Shown in pieces: positions 24,464 to 33,505 of a stretch of DNA of 64,000 nt (position 1 is its first letter; the number at the start of each line of letters is the position of its first letter). Both the position numbers and the translations under genes were made by a program. Source of the stretch: SPCO01 sp964427285 (GTDB taxonomy: Bacteria; Chloroflexota; Limnocylindria; Limnocylindrales; CSP1-4); NCBI GenBank assembly GCA_964427285.1, contig CAYRTS010000009.1, forward strand, positions 1 through 64,000, given 5' to 3'. The notes below the pieces were generated by a model. The model was not told where the DNA came from. It ran no database searches and saw only the letters and a list, made by a program, of their open reading frames with translations.

Positions 24464-26677
24464 ATGCTCCGCCTCCTTGGCTACAGCGACCGGTTGAGCG
24501 TCGCGCCGGGGGAAACCATCCGGTTCATGGTCAGTTGCGACCATCCGGAGTACGAGTCGGGGTTGGTCCGGCTCATCCACGGCGACGAGAACCCGGCCGG
24601 GCCTGGTTTCAAGCAGGTCGTGATCCCCTCCGCGATTGATGGGCCGCGACCGGGTCGGCGCCAGTCGATCGGGTCCGGCTCGTACGTCGAGATCCCCTTG
24701 CCGGCCGGTGCGGTCGGGCCGTCGCTCGCCTTCTCGGTCTACCTCTATCCGACGAACCCGGGCGCCGGCGAGCAGGTCATCGCCAGCGTCGGGAACCCAT
24801 TCGGTGGCGGGGTCGCAGGCGGCGCGGGCTGGGCGCTCGTCCTGTCCGACTCGGGGGTCGTCGAACTCATCGCGGGCGCAACCCGCATCGCCACCGGCGC
24901 CCCCGTCGCGCGCTGGACCTGGTACCGCGTGGAATGCACGATCGAGGCCGGCCGCGCGACCGTCCGCCAGACGCCGCTCCGCGCCTGGCCCGAGGACCCG
25001 ACCGCCGGCGAAGGGGCCGGCCAGATCGTCCTTCCACCACTCCAGGGTCCGCTCATCCTCGGCGCCGTCCGCACCGCCGACGGCACGGCGCGCCACCTCG
25101 ATGGCAAGCTCGACAGCCCCGTGCTCAATGGCGTAGGCGCGTGGGATTTCGCCGCCGACATCTCGACCGACCGCGTCACCGACCGCTCGCCCAATGGCCA
25201 CCACGGCTGGACCGTCAACATGCCGACCCGCGCCGTGACCGGCCACAACTTCGACGGCAGCGTGACCGACTTCCACCGCGCGCCCCAGCAGTACGGCGCG
25301 ATCCATTTCCATCGTGACGACCTCGAGGATGCCGGCTGGGCGGTCGACTTCGAGCTGACGATCCCGGACGACCTGCCGAGCGGCGTCTACGCGGCCTGGC
25401 TGCGGGCCGGGAACGACGAGGACCACATCCCGTTCACGGTCCGTCCGCCACGAGGGGTCGCGCGTTCGCGGATCGCGGTCCTGATGTCGACGCTCACCTA
25501 CACCGTCTACACGAACTTCTCGGACCTGGGACCCGGCGCGTGGCGAGAAGGCGCGACCAACACCTGGACGAGCGGCGCGCCGCACGCCGACCCGACCCTG
25601 CTGCGCGACGTCTACCGCTACATCGATGAGAACGCGCTGTACGGCACCTACGACCTGCACGTCGACGGCTCCGGCGTGGTCTACGGCTCCTACCTGCGGC
25701 CGATCCTCACCATGCGCCCCAAGTTCCGCTACCGGATCTGGGCCGCGCCGCCGCGCTTCCCGGCCGACCTCTATTTGGTCGACTGGCTGGACCACCTCGG
25801 GATCGAGGTCGACTTCATCACCGATCATGACCTCCAGGCGGAGGGCGCGCGCCTGCTCGAGCCGTACAGCGTCGTCGTGTCAAGCTCCCACCACGAGTAC
25901 TGGAGCGGGCCGATGCTCGACGCGCTCGAGACGTATCTGGCCGGCGGGGGGCGGTTCATGTACCTGGGCGGGAACAGCCTGTTCGGCGTGGCCTCGTTCG
26001 ACCCCAATCCGGCCAAACCCCACAAGGTCGAGGTGCGTCGCTGGGGCGCGCCGTGGCCCTTCGAGGTCCCACCCGGCGAGCGGGTCCATTCGACCACCGG
26101 CGAACCCGGCGGAACGTGGCGGAACCGCGGCCGGCCGCCAAACGGCATCGTCGCGGTCGGGACCAGCGCGGCCGGCTTCGATCGCGCCGTCCCCTACAAA
26201 CGGATGCCGGACTCCCATGACCCGCGGGTCCGGTTCATCTTCGAGGGGATCGGTCAGGACGAGCTGATCGGCGATCAGCCGAACCTCCAGACGAAGTGGG
26301 GTGCTGCAGGCTACGAGATCGACCGGTTCGACCACGAGCTTGGCACGCCGTCGAGCGCGCTGCTCCTGGCGTCGTCGGTCGGGTTCAGCAACCTCTACCG
26401 CCCGATGATCGACGAAGTGCTCTGGTATATCCCGGGCCGGGACGGAAAGCGGCCCGACGACCCCCAGGTCGATGGCGAGCCGCACCGTTTCGTGCGCTCG
26501 GACATGGCCTACCTCGAGTACCCGAAGGGCGGCGCGGTCTTTTCGGTCGGCTCCATCGCCTGGCGCGGCGGCATCGCCCACCACGGCTACGACAACACCG
26601 TCTCCCGGGTCACCGGCAACGTCCTGCGCCGGTTCGCGGAGCGACCAAGGGGCGTCTCGCCGAGCGATCCGGAGTAG
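24464..26677 (+). CDS. N,N-dimethylformamidase large-subunit-like protein
   Basis: A 737-residue protein with the layout of the N,N-dimethylformamidase large subunit: an N-terminal DRLSVAPGETIRFMVS beta segment, a LamG/concanavalin-like region at about residues 60-230 (PSLAFSVYLYPTNPGAGEQ, WTWYRVECTIE), and a C-terminal hydrolase region with SSSHHEYWS near residue 477 followed by GGGRFMYLGGNSLF. The known enzyme uses a mononuclear Fe(III) held by two Tyr and a Glu and hydrolyses formamides to amine and formate. The partner small subunit is not visible here. Last gene of the plus-strand operon. Probably hydrolyses an N-alkylated amide; the exact substrate is inferred. Confidence 0.8.
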   Translation: MLRLLGYSDRLSVAPGETIRFMVSCDHPEYESGLVRLIHGDENPAGPGFKQVVIPSAIDGPRPGRRQSIGSGSYVEIPLPAGAVGPSLAFSVYLYPTNPGAGEQVIASVGNPFGGGVAGGAGWALVLSDSGVVELIAGATRIATGAPVARWTWYRVECTIEAGRATVRQTPLRAWPEDPTAGEGAGQIVLPPLQGPLILGAVRTADGTARHLDGKLDSPVLNGVGAWDFAADISTDRVTDRSPNGHHGWTVNMPTRAVTGHNFDGSVTDFHRAPQQYGAIHFHRDDLEDAGWAVDFELTIPDDLPSGVYAAWLRAGNDEDHIPFTVRPPRGVARSRIAVLMSTLTYTVYTNFSDLGPGAWREGATNTWTSGAPHADPTLLRDVYRYIDENALYGTYDLHVDGSGVVYGSYLRPILTMRPKFRYRIWAAPPRFPADLYLVDWLDHLGIEVDFITDHDLQAEGARLLEPYSVVVSSSHHEYWSGPMLDALETYLAGGGRFMYLGGNSLFGVASFDPNPAKPHKVEVRRWGAPWPFEVPPGERVHSTTGEPGGTWRNRGRPPNGIVAVGTSAAGFDRAVPYKRMPDSHDPRVRFIFEGIGQDELIGDQPNLQTKWGAAGYEIDRFDHELGTPSSALLLASSVGFSNLYRPMIDEVLWYIPGRDGKRPDDPQVDGEPHRFVRSDMAYLEYPKGGAVFSVGSIAWRGGIAHHGYDNTVSRVTGNVLRRFAERPRGVSPSDPE

Positions 26678-26692
26678 GGCCTACGCGACCGG

Positions 26693-27610
26693 TCAAATCC
26701 TGGGCGAGGGCGAGGTGGCGGCCCGCTGAGCGAGGATGAGCGCGCCCGCCGGGCCAGCCATCAACCCTAAAACAGCGGGAACGAGGAACGCCGCTTCCCG
26801 GTGTTCCAGCAGGCCCGGGTAGCCGTGCAGTTGGTCCACGAGCTCGGCTCGTGCGAGTGTCAATAGACCCGGCATCGCCGACAGACCACCGCCCACGATG
26901 ATCTGTTCCGGAGCCAGTGTGTAGATCAGGGAGCTGATGCCCGCCGCGAGATAGAACGCGACGAGCGAGACAGCGGCGGTCAGATCCGCGCCGCGTAAGG
27001 TCTCGGCGCGTCGACCGAAGCGTGCCTGGACGGCAGGCCCGCTTATCATCCCCTCGAAGCAGTCCCCGTGGAACGGACACACGCCGGCGAATCCATCACC
27101 CGGGCGGCGTCGGACGGCGATATGGCCCATCTCCGGGTGACCGAGGCCGTGAACCAGCTGGCCGTCGACCACCGCGCCTCCACCGATCCCCGTCCCAAGG
27201 GTGAGGTAGACATAGGAGCCGAGCTCGCGGGCCGCCCCCCAGCGGCCCTCGGCCAGGACCGCGGCATTGACGTCCGTGTCGAACCCGACCGGCACACCGA
27301 GGGCGGCCACGAACGGTCCGACCATGTCGGTGTTGGACCAGCCCGGCTTCGGCGTCGACGTGATGAAGCCGTAGCGCGGATGCCCAGCTCGAAGCTCGAG
27401 TGGACCGAACGAGCCGATTCCGACGGCCTTGAGTCGAACCCCGGCGGCCTGCGCCCGCACGAAGAACGCCTGCGCAGCGCCGAGCGTCTCGTCCGGAGTG
27501 GTGACCTCGATCCGCGTCGACTCGATGATCGTGTCGGGGTCATCGCCGATGACGCACACGAACTTCGTCCCGCCCGCCTCGATCCCGCCGAATGTACCGC
27601 CGCTGGTCAT
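26693..27610 (-). CDS. ROK-family fructokinase
   Basis: Sugar kinase of 305 residues from the ATG at 27610. It starts GGTFGGIEAGGTKFVCVIG, the ATP-binding motif typical of Bacillus-type fructokinases. LGTGIGGGAVVDGQLVHG and EMGHIAVRR supply catalytic and sugar residues, and CPFHGDCFEGMISGPA is the ROK Zn-binding motif in the fructokinase variant. It phosphorylates fructose or mannose with ATP. It converges with the dimethylformamidase-like gene with a 15-base gap and is divergent from a toxin-antitoxin module, so it stands alone. A longer frame to 27673 lacks support. Confidence 0.87.
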   Translation of the reverse strand: MTSGGTFGGIEAGGTKFVCVIGDDPDTIIESTRIEVTTPDETLGAAQAFFVRAQAAGVRLKAVGIGSFGPLELRAGHPRYGFITSTPKPGWSNTDMVGPFVAALGVPVGFDTDVNAAVLAEGRWGAARELGSYVYLTLGTGIGGGAVVDGQLVHGLGHPEMGHIAVRRRPGDGFAGVCPFHGDCFEGMISGPAVQARFGRRAETLRGADLTAAVSLVAFYLAAGISSLIYTLAPEQIIVGGGLSAMPGLLTLARAELVDQLHGYPGLLEHREAAFLVPAVLGLMAGPAGALILAQRAATSPSPRI

Positions 27611-27688
27611 GATTGAGGCGGGCGCAGCTCGTCTGGTACGCAAATGCGGCTCTGCATGACTGCACCATACCACCAGTAATGATGCTGC

Positions 27689-27694
27689 TATGAT
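27689..27694 (+). promoter_or_regulatory. Predicted -10 element of the toxin-antitoxin module
   Basis: TATGAT seven bases before the antitoxin ATG at 27701. Transcription would begin at or next to the start codon, giving a leaderless or nearly leaderless mRNA. No good -35 was seen. Confidence 0.4.
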
Positions 27695-27700
27695 GCGTCC

Positions 27701-27961
27701 ATGCGAACGACCGTCACCCTCGACCCGGACCTGGCGGCCCGCCTACGGGAGCTCGCCCGGCAGCGGCAGATCTCGTTCAAAGCGGCCATCAACACGGCGG
27801 TGCGGGCAGGCCTGGCGACCGAGATGGAACAGCAGCGCCCCTATCGCGAGAAGGTCCGCGATCTCGGCGTCCAGCCGGGCGTGGACCTGACCAAGGCGCT
27901 GCAGCTGGCCGCGACGCTGGAGGATGAGGCGACGACCCAGAAGCTCGCCCTTCGGAAGTGA
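27701..27961 (+). CDS. Ribbon-helix-helix antitoxin (VapB type)
   Basis: Small protein of 86 residues. The N-terminal MRTTVTLDPDLAARLRELAR is a ribbon-helix-helix DNA-binding fold, followed by a helix ISFKAAINTAVRAGL, and the C-terminal half would bind the toxin. The gene's TGA overlaps the GTG of the PIN toxin. Such antitoxins repress their own promoter together with the toxin. Likely a stability module inserted in the catabolic region. Confidence 0.85.
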   Translation: MRTTVTLDPDLAARLRELARQRQISFKAAINTAVRAGLATEMEQQRPYREKVRDLGVQPGVDLTKALQLAATLEDEATTQKLALRK

Positions 27962-28386
27962 AGGTCCCGGACCTCAACCTGCTGATCTACGCGGTCGACC
28001 GACGGTCGCCAGTCAACAGAGCGACAGTCCAATGGTGGAACGGCCTCCTGTCCGGCAACGAAACGGTTGGGTTCAGCTGGACCGTGTTGCTCGGGTTCGT
28101 GCGCTTGACGACCAACCCCAACGTGATGCTGAGCCCGCTCAGTCCCGCCGATGCGCTCGAGTATGTCGACCGCTGGCTCGCCCTGCCGATGACCACCGTG
28201 ATCGAACCGACCTCCCGACATGCCATGGTTCTGCGTGATCTCCTCGTTGAGGTTGGCACGGGCGGGAACCTCGTGTCAGACGCGCATCTGGCTGCCCTTG
28301 CCATCGAGCACGGCGCGGAGCTGTGCTCGGCCGATCGCGACTTCGGGCGGTTCCCAGGCCTCCGCTGGACGAATCCGCTCGCCTGA
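27958..28386 (+). CDS. PIN-domain ribonuclease toxin (VapC family)
   Basis: Toxin of 142 residues from the GTG at 27958. PIN-domain acidic residues are visible in VPDLNLLIYAVDRRS (first Asp), in the Glu of the middle helix region, and in LVSDAHLAALAIEHGAELCSADRDFGRF (last Asp residues). The DLNLLIYA start is typical of the VapC subgroup that cleaves tRNA or rRNA. It is translationally coupled to the ribbon-helix-helix antitoxin. The next gene is convergent. Confidence 0.87.
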   Translation: MKVPDLNLLIYAVDRRSPVNRATVQWWNGLLSGNETVGFSWTVLLGFVRLTTNPNVMLSPLSPADALEYVDRWLALPMTTVIEPTSRHAMVLRDLLVEVGTGGNLVSDAHLAALAIEHGAELCSADRDFGRFPGLRWTNPLA

Positions 28387-28413
28387 AGCCAGGCAATCGT
28401 GAGAGGCAATCGT

Positions 28414-29598
28414 CTATTCGGCCAGCGCCCGCAACCGCTCCAGCGTCGCAGGCACGAACCCTCCCAGGCCCAGGCCCGGGCGGTCGCTTGGCACGAGGTA
28501 ACCGTCAACCGCCAGCGGTGCGTGCTCGACCAGCTCGAAGTTCATCAGTTGCGAGATCGCGCCGGCCCGCGATCCCTCGTCATACGTGGCGAGCGCCGGG
28601 TACTCGACGAGGACGCCACCGCGGATCGTGGCCTGAATCGCAAGGTGCCCCCCAACCAGTACCGCGGACCACGGACTGTGCGGCGCGCACAGCAGTCCCG
28701 CGGCGTCGGCCGCCCGGGCGACGGCGGCGGCCTGGGTGATCCCCATCTGGCCCGCGTCGGGCTGGACGATGGAGGTGGCCCCGCGCTCGATGAACCGTTC
28801 GAACTCGTGGACGGCAGTCAGGCTCTCGCCGGTCGCGACGCGCGTGCGCGTGCCCGCGCGCACGCGCGCGTGGCCCTCTACGTCATGCGGCGGCATCGGC
28901 TCCTCCATGAAGAAGGCGTCGATCTCCTCGAGCATTCGACCGGCCCGGATCGCCGCGTCGCTATCCCAGCCTGGCGTCCAGTAGCCGGGACAACAGCCGA
29001 CATCGACCATGATCCGGGTCTCCGGCCCGGCGCCCTCACGGATGGCGTGCAGCCGTTCGCGGTCCTCGGCCTCGAAGTGGGTGCCCCAGCCGAACTTCAT
29101 CGCCCGGAACCCCAGCGCCACCTCCTCGGCCGCCTCGCGCCGCAACGCCTCGGGTGACTTCTGGAGCCAGGGCCCCTCGCCCCCATCCTCATACGAACTC
29201 GACACGAACATGCTGCCGCTGGCGTACGCCATGACCCGGTCCTGGACGCGCCCGCCGAGCAGCTTCCAGACCGGCTCGCCCCGCAGCTTGCCGGCGAGAT
29301 CCCAGAGCGCGATGTCGAGCGCGCCCATCGCGTTGGCGGCGAGCCCGCCTTCGGAGCCGCGGCCGTACTGGCCGGGCCAGCCCAGCCACATCGCCTGCCA
29401 CAGCTCTTCGACGTCGAGCGGGTCGCGACCGAGGAGGTGCGTCCGGAGGGCGCCTGGGCCATGCTCGATGATCGGCCGGATCACCGTCGGCGCCGACTGG
29501 GTCAACCCGATCCCCACCGTCCCGTCGTTGGCCTCGATCTCGACCAGCGTCGACGAGCGGTGGACGTCGAGGACGCGGACCTCGCTGATGACGCTCAT
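28414..29598 (-). CDS. Mandelate racemase/muconate-lactonizing-family enzyme (enolase superfamily)
   Basis: Enolase-superfamily protein of 394 residues from the ATG at 29598, with GGAGG upstream. Metal ligands are in MVDVGCCPGYW (Asp), FMEEPMPPHD (Glu) and VATGES (Glu), and the C-terminal base region is APHSPWS (His). The usual KxK of the second strand is AMKFGWG, so only one lysine remains, a variant seen in a subgroup of uncharacterised acid-sugar dehydratase-like enzymes. Divergent from the second sialidase-fold protein with a 76-base gap, suggesting joint regulation and a shared acidic-sugar substrate. Confidence 0.87.
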   Translation of the reverse strand: MSVISEVRVLDVHRSSTLVEIEANDGTVGIGLTQSAPTVIRPIIEHGPGALRTHLLGRDPLDVEELWQAMWLGWPGQYGRGSEGGLAANAMGALDIALWDLAGKLRGEPVWKLLGGRVQDRVMAYASGSMFVSSSYEDGGEGPWLQKSPEALRREAAEEVALGFRAMKFGWGTHFEAEDRERLHAIREGAGPETRIMVDVGCCPGYWTPGWDSDAAIRAGRMLEEIDAFFMEEPMPPHDVEGHARVRAGTRTRVATGESLTAVHEFERFIERGATSIVQPDAGQMGITQAAAVARAADAAGLLCAPHSPWSAVLVGGHLAIQATIRGGVLVEYPALATYDEGSRAGAISQLMNFELVEHAPLAVDGYLVPSDRPGLGLGGFVPATLERLRALAE

Positions 29599-29674
29599 CG
29601 CGATCGCCTCCACTCGTACAATGCCAGTCGAAGAACGAGCCCGTTCATCAGCCTGAGTGTAGTGCGGGTGGCGA

Positions 29675-30805
29675 ATGCCGATCACGGTGATCGAGCGCGG
29701 AATCGTCTGGGAGGCGTCGGCGGACGACGCCTTCGGTCATGCCTGCGAGCCGCGGATTATCCGGCGGGCCAACGGCGAGATCGTGCTTGCCCATCGGCTC
29801 GGCACTCGACGCGAAAGCAACGATGGCCGCCCGCACCTGCTTCGCTCCGCGGACCGAGGCCGGACCTGGGAGCGTGTCGGGCAGCCGCTGGATGCGTTGG
29901 GGCAGGAGGGCTGGGATCTTCGTGGCACCGCGCTCGCCGAGCTGCCCTCCGGCGAGCTGCTGACGGTGGTGGTCGCGCTCGACAAGTCGCTCGACCGGCC
30001 GACCTACAACCCCGCCACCGAGGGGCTCATCCCCGTCGTCAACCCCGTGGCGACATCGTCGGACGGCGGGCGCACCTGGCAGCGACTCCCCGACCTCCAT
30101 GGTGGCCCGGTTCCCCAGACGGCGTCACAGGGCCTCCTGGTTCTCCCCGGCGGCGACGTCCTGTGCACCTTCGAAACGTTCAAGGACTATGACGAGCCGG
30201 GCCCGTGGCGCTACCTCGGCGGCCTTCTTCGCTCGCACGACGGCGGGCGCTCCTGGGGTGAGTCTGTCATCTCGGCCGCCTCGGATCCCGACGGCGACCC
30301 CCATGACACGATGTGGTGGGATCCGCGGGTCGCCCGGCTCGCCTCCGGCGAACTCGTCCAGTTCACCTACGCCTTCAGGCATCGGACCCGAACGGAGGGG
30401 CCGGTCCATGCCCTCTGGAGCCGCGACGACGGCCGGACCTGGACGCCGCCCACCTCGACCGGGCTGGTCGGCCAGGCCAGCTACCCGATCGCGCTCGACG
30501 ACGGGCGGCTCGTCGTCCTCGGGCAGCGGCGCGGCGCTGAGCAGACCGTGGTGGCACACCTCAGCCTGGATGGCGGCCGCACATTCGACGCTGCCGCCGA
30601 GACCGTCGTCTACCGGCACGAGACCACCTCGGCCCCTGGCGCCGACGGTGCCCTCACCGCCTTCGATTACCTGATGTCGATGGACCAGTTCACCTTCGGC
30701 CATCCGTGCGGCGTGGCCACCGGGCCCGACGAGGTCCTGGCGATCTGGTACGCCGGCGGGGCCACCCGCACCGCCATCCACAGCGCGCACCTGCGCATCG
30801 GCTGA
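29675..30805 (+). CDS. Sialidase-fold (Asp-box) protein
   Basis: Propeller of 376 residues with five Asp-box motifs: SADRGRTW, SSDGGRTW, SHDGGRSW, SRDDGRTW and SLDGGRTF. The arginine-containing start ACEPRIIRRANGEIVLAHR matches the first catalytic Arg region of sialidases. There is no signal peptide, so a cytoplasmic role is likely. It is divergent from the enolase-superfamily gene and followed after 41 bases by a PPOX-type gene with GAGAGGA, probably one transcript. A second propeller of this type is at 5642. True sialidase activity is not implied; hydrolase or lyase action on acidic sugars fits better. Confidence 0.82.
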   Translation: MPITVIERGIVWEASADDAFGHACEPRIIRRANGEIVLAHRLGTRRESNDGRPHLLRSADRGRTWERVGQPLDALGQEGWDLRGTALAELPSGELLTVVVALDKSLDRPTYNPATEGLIPVVNPVATSSDGGRTWQRLPDLHGGPVPQTASQGLLVLPGGDVLCTFETFKDYDEPGPWRYLGGLLRSHDGGRSWGESVISAASDPDGDPHDTMWWDPRVARLASGELVQFTYAFRHRTRTEGPVHALWSRDDGRTWTPPTSTGLVGQASYPIALDDGRLVVLGQRRGAEQTVVAHLSLDGGRTFDAAAETVVYRHETTSAPGADGALTAFDYLMSMDQFTFGHPCGVATGPDEVLAIWYAGGATRTAIHSAHLRIG

Positions 30806-30846
30806 CGGCGGCGAGCGCCGGTGCCACCGACTGAGAGGACCCACGC

Positions 30847-31317
30847 ATGACCCGAAGAACCATCGACGAAATGGGCGACCTGCTGGAACGCCCCTACTGC
30901 GCCGTCCTGTCGACGCATCGCGAGGATGGGACCGTCCTCCTGTCGCCGGTCTGGCACGAGTGGCGCGACGGCGGCTTCAACATCGGAGTCCCCGAAGGCG
31001 ACATCAAGTTGCGGCACCTCGCCGCAGACCCGCGGGCGAGCGTCGTCGTCTTCGACCACAGCTGGCCGGCCCGAGGCTTTGAGGTCTGTGGCATCGCCCG
31101 GATCACCAGCGATGGCCGCGCCGAGGTGAGCCGGCGCCTGTCCGTCCGCTACCTGGGTCCGGTCAACGGCAACGCGTACGCGAGCCGTGTTGCCCCAGGA
31201 GTTGTCGTCCGCCTCGAGCCGGGCAGGACGCACGCCTGGGACTTCATTGACGAGACCCGTCCAGACCCGGAGATCGCCACGTTCCCGGACCCGCCCGGAC
31301 CCCCGCGCCGCGACTGA
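30847..31317 (+). CDS. PPOX-class F420/FMN-dependent family protein
   Basis: Split-barrel protein of 156 residues. PYCAVLSTHREDGTVLLSPVWHEW is the first strand-turn-strand of PPOX-class F420-dependent proteins, followed by IKLRHLAADPRASVVVFD and GFEVCGIARI. GAGAGGA lies a few bases before the ATG. It follows the sialidase-fold gene in the same direction and converges with an SDR gene. The other PPOX proteins of the window (891, 35996) belong to a different subgroup with PQLTPNWY. Biochemical substrate unknown. Confidence 0.8.
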   Translation: MTRRTIDEMGDLLERPYCAVLSTHREDGTVLLSPVWHEWRDGGFNIGVPEGDIKLRHLAADPRASVVVFDHSWPARGFEVCGIARITSDGRAEVSRRLSVRYLGPVNGNAYASRVAPGVVVRLEPGRTHAWDFIDETRPDPEIATFPDPPGPPRRD

Positions 31318-31327
31318 ACCCTGGGAA

Positions 31328-32107
31328 TCAGTGGCCGGCGCGGCCGCCCGAGATGTCGAAGACGGCGCCGGTGGAGAACGAGCATTCGTCCGAGGCCAGC
31401 CAGGCGACCATCGCCGCGACCTCCTCGGGTCGACCGAGGCGACCGACCGGGTGACGTCGCCGAACCCCGTCAAGATCCGCCTCCGTCAGGCCCGCCCAGT
31501 TGTGGGTATAGATGGCGCCGGGGGTGATCGCGTTGACCAGGATGCCTCGCTCGGCCACCTCGAAGGCGAGCGCCTTGGTCAGGCCGATCACCCCGGCCTT
31601 TGCGGCAGCGTAGGCGACCGGGTTGTGCTTGCCCTCCTTGCCGGCGATCGACGAGATGTTGACGATCCGACCCCAGCCCAGCCCAAGCATGGCGGGCACC
31701 ACCGCCCGGCAGCAATGGAAGACTCCGGTCAGGTCGATGTCAATCGTCCGCTGCCAGGCGTCGAGCGGCAGCTCCCAGGTCGGGATCATTCCCTCCGAAA
31801 CCCCGGCGTTGTTGACGAGAATGTCGATCCGGCCGGCCCAGGCCAGGGTGGCGGCGACCATCGCCTCGACCGACGGGTACGACGTGACATCCACGACAAC
31901 GGCGAGTGCCCGGTCCCCCGACGGGTCGAGCCGTCGGGCGAGCGCCTCGGCCGGCTCGAGGATCACGTCGGCGACCACCACCCGGACGCCGTCGCGCACG
32001 AAGCGCTCGCACATGGCCGTTCCGAGCGCTCCCGCCGCGCCCGTCACGATCGCGACCCGGGATCCTGGCCCGAGATCGCTGGCGCTCGAGGCCCGGGGAT
32101 CAGCCAC
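31328..32107 (-). CDS. SDR-family oxidoreductase
   Basis: Short-chain dehydrogenase of 259 residues from a GTG at 32107 preceded by GGAGG. NAD(P)-binding TGAAGALG, then NNAGVSE, the active Ser in IVNISSIAG, and Tyr/Lys in YAAAKAGVIGLTK are all intact. The Pro-Gly of NAITPGAIYT follows, and the C-terminal GAVFDISGGRAGH is classical. It resembles 3-oxoacyl-ACP-reductase-like and sugar dehydrogenases. Its start overlaps the stop of the MFS gene by 8 bases, so permease and dehydrogenase form one unit. Confidence 0.86.
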   Translation of the reverse strand: MADPRASSASDLGPGSRVAIVTGAAGALGTAMCERFVRDGVRVVVADVILEPAEALARRLDPSGDRALAVVVDVTSYPSVEAMVAATLAWAGRIDILVNNAGVSEGMIPTWELPLDAWQRTIDIDLTGVFHCCRAVVPAMLGLGWGRIVNISSIAGKEGKHNPVAYAAAKAGVIGLTKALAFEVAERGILVNAITPGAIYTHNWAGLTEADLDGVRRRHPVGRLGRPEEVAAMVAWLASDECSFSTGAVFDISGGRAGH

Positions 32108-33443
32108 CTCTGACGCCTCCCCTGCCGTGTACCGCGCCCGAGCCGACCAGGTTCCCCGTCAGCGTCCGCCCGTCGCGAGCCACCGCCAGCGTTGCCAGAT
32201 GCGGGCGAACGACGAACGCGACCAGGCCGGTCAGGCCGAGGCCGACGCCGCACAGGAACACCGTGGTCCGCGCCGTGGTGGCCTCGGCGACGAACCCGGT
32301 CAGCAGGCTGCCCACCGGCATCATCCCCCAGTAGAGCATCGCGAACAGGCTCACCATCCGGCCCCGAAGCCTCGGCGGGGCAAGTGCCTGGATCAACGTG
32401 ACGCTGGACGCTGCATAGGTCAGGATGCTGCCACCGACGCCGACCAGCGCCAGCATCGCCAACGGGACGCCCGGCGCCAGCCCGAAGGCCACCATCGAGA
32501 TCGCCGCGCCGGCTAGACCACCAATCACCCCGCGCCCATGTCCAACGCGGCGATGCGCCGCCTCCAGTGAAAGGCCCGCGAGCATCCCGCCGATGCCGCT
32601 GACCACCAACAGGGCACCGAGCCCGCCCGCGCCGATGCCCAGCTCCTCGGCGGCGAGCGGCAGGACGAAGATGTAGCCGAGACCGATCGTCCCGGGGGCG
32701 ATCGCCAGCACGATCAGGACACCCAGGGTGGGATGCGCGACGGCGTACCGAAAGGCTTCGACCAGCGGCCCGATCAGGGTCGAGCGCGGCCTGTCCAGAT
32801 CCTCTCCCGCCGTGCGCTGGACGACCGGCAGGCGGCCCAAAGCCAGCGCCGGCCCAGCCGAGAGGAGCGCCACGGCCGCGAAACCGATGGCCGGCGACGT
32901 GGCCGCCAGGAGCGTCCCGCCAATCAGTCCACCAACGATGCGCGCAGCGTTCATGTGCAGGAAGTTGAGCGTCACCGCGCTCGACAGCGCCGGCGGCGGC
33001 ACGAGGTCGCTGACGATCGCGACCGATGCCGGTGTCCCGATCGCCTGGGCGATCCCAAGGACGAACGCGAGGCCGACGATCAAAAGGTAGGGAGGACTTC
33101 CGGTCGCCGCAACAAGCGCGAGCACCCCCGCGATCGCGGCGATCCCAGTGAGCGAGATCACGAGCATGCGCCGCGACCCGAGCCGATCGGTGAACACGCC
33201 CGCGTGGGCGGTCAGCAGGAGCGCGGGCAGACCGTACGCCGAGAACGCGACCCCGACCGCGGCCGCCGACCCGGTCAATTGGAGCACATACCAGCCCAGC
33301 GCTGAGAACATCACGAAACCGCCACTGCTGAATGACAGCATCGAGCCCAGGAACAGCCGGTACGGCGCGTAGCGTAGGGCAGACCAGCCGACCCGGTCCA
33401 GTCGCGATTCGGTCGTCCGGATGGCTCCGCTCTCCGTCGTCAC
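32100..33443 (-). CDS. MFS transporter
   Basis: Permease of about 447 residues from the GTG at 33443 with about twelve hydrophobic helices. It contains AGVFTDRLGSRRMLVISL in the first cytoplasmic loop and LRGRMVSLFAMLYWGMMPVGS in the second half. It is a paralogue of the protein at 19800-21182 (same loop motifs, same soluble ending LAVARDGRTLTGNLVGSG compared with LSVSRDGLRIDGDLAGSG). It heads a two-gene minus-strand unit with the SDR and is divergent from an LLM oxidoreductase. Alternative GTG starts lie at 33461 and 33476. Confidence 0.85.
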   Translation of the reverse strand: MTTESGAIRTTESRLDRVGWSALRYAPYRLFLGSMLSFSSGGFVMFSALGWYVLQLTGSAAAVGVAFSAYGLPALLLTAHAGVFTDRLGSRRMLVISLTGIAAIAGVLALVAATGSPPYLLIVGLAFVLGIAQAIGTPASVAIVSDLVPPPALSSAVTLNFLHMNAARIVGGLIGGTLLAATSPAIGFAAVALLSAGPALALGRLPVVQRTAGEDLDRPRSTLIGPLVEAFRYAVAHPTLGVLIVLAIAPGTIGLGYIFVLPLAAEELGIGAGGLGALLVVSGIGGMLAGLSLEAAHRRVGHGRGVIGGLAGAAISMVAFGLAPGVPLAMLALVGVGGSILTYAASSVTLIQALAPPRLRGRMVSLFAMLYWGMMPVGSLLTGFVAEATTARTTVFLCGVGLGLTGLVAFVVRPHLATLAVARDGRTLTGNLVGSGAVHGRGGVRGG

Positions 33444-33449
33444 CCCGCG

Positions 33450-33464
33450 AGTGTAAGTCACACT
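33450..33464. promoter_or_regulatory. Short inverted repeat in a divergent gap
   Basis: AGTGT-AAGTC-ACACT between the MFS and LLM genes. It lies upstream of the chosen MFS start and may be an operator for the pair. Weak evidence because arms are only five bases. Confidence 0.3.
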
Positions 33465-33505
33465 GGACAGGACCACCGGAGTTGCAGTGCTACCCTACTC
33501 CCTCC

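Noticed and set aside
32500..33443. Plus-strand frames opposite the MFS gene
   Set aside because: They are shadows; the minus strand shows the MFS loop motifs and regular hydrophobic segments.
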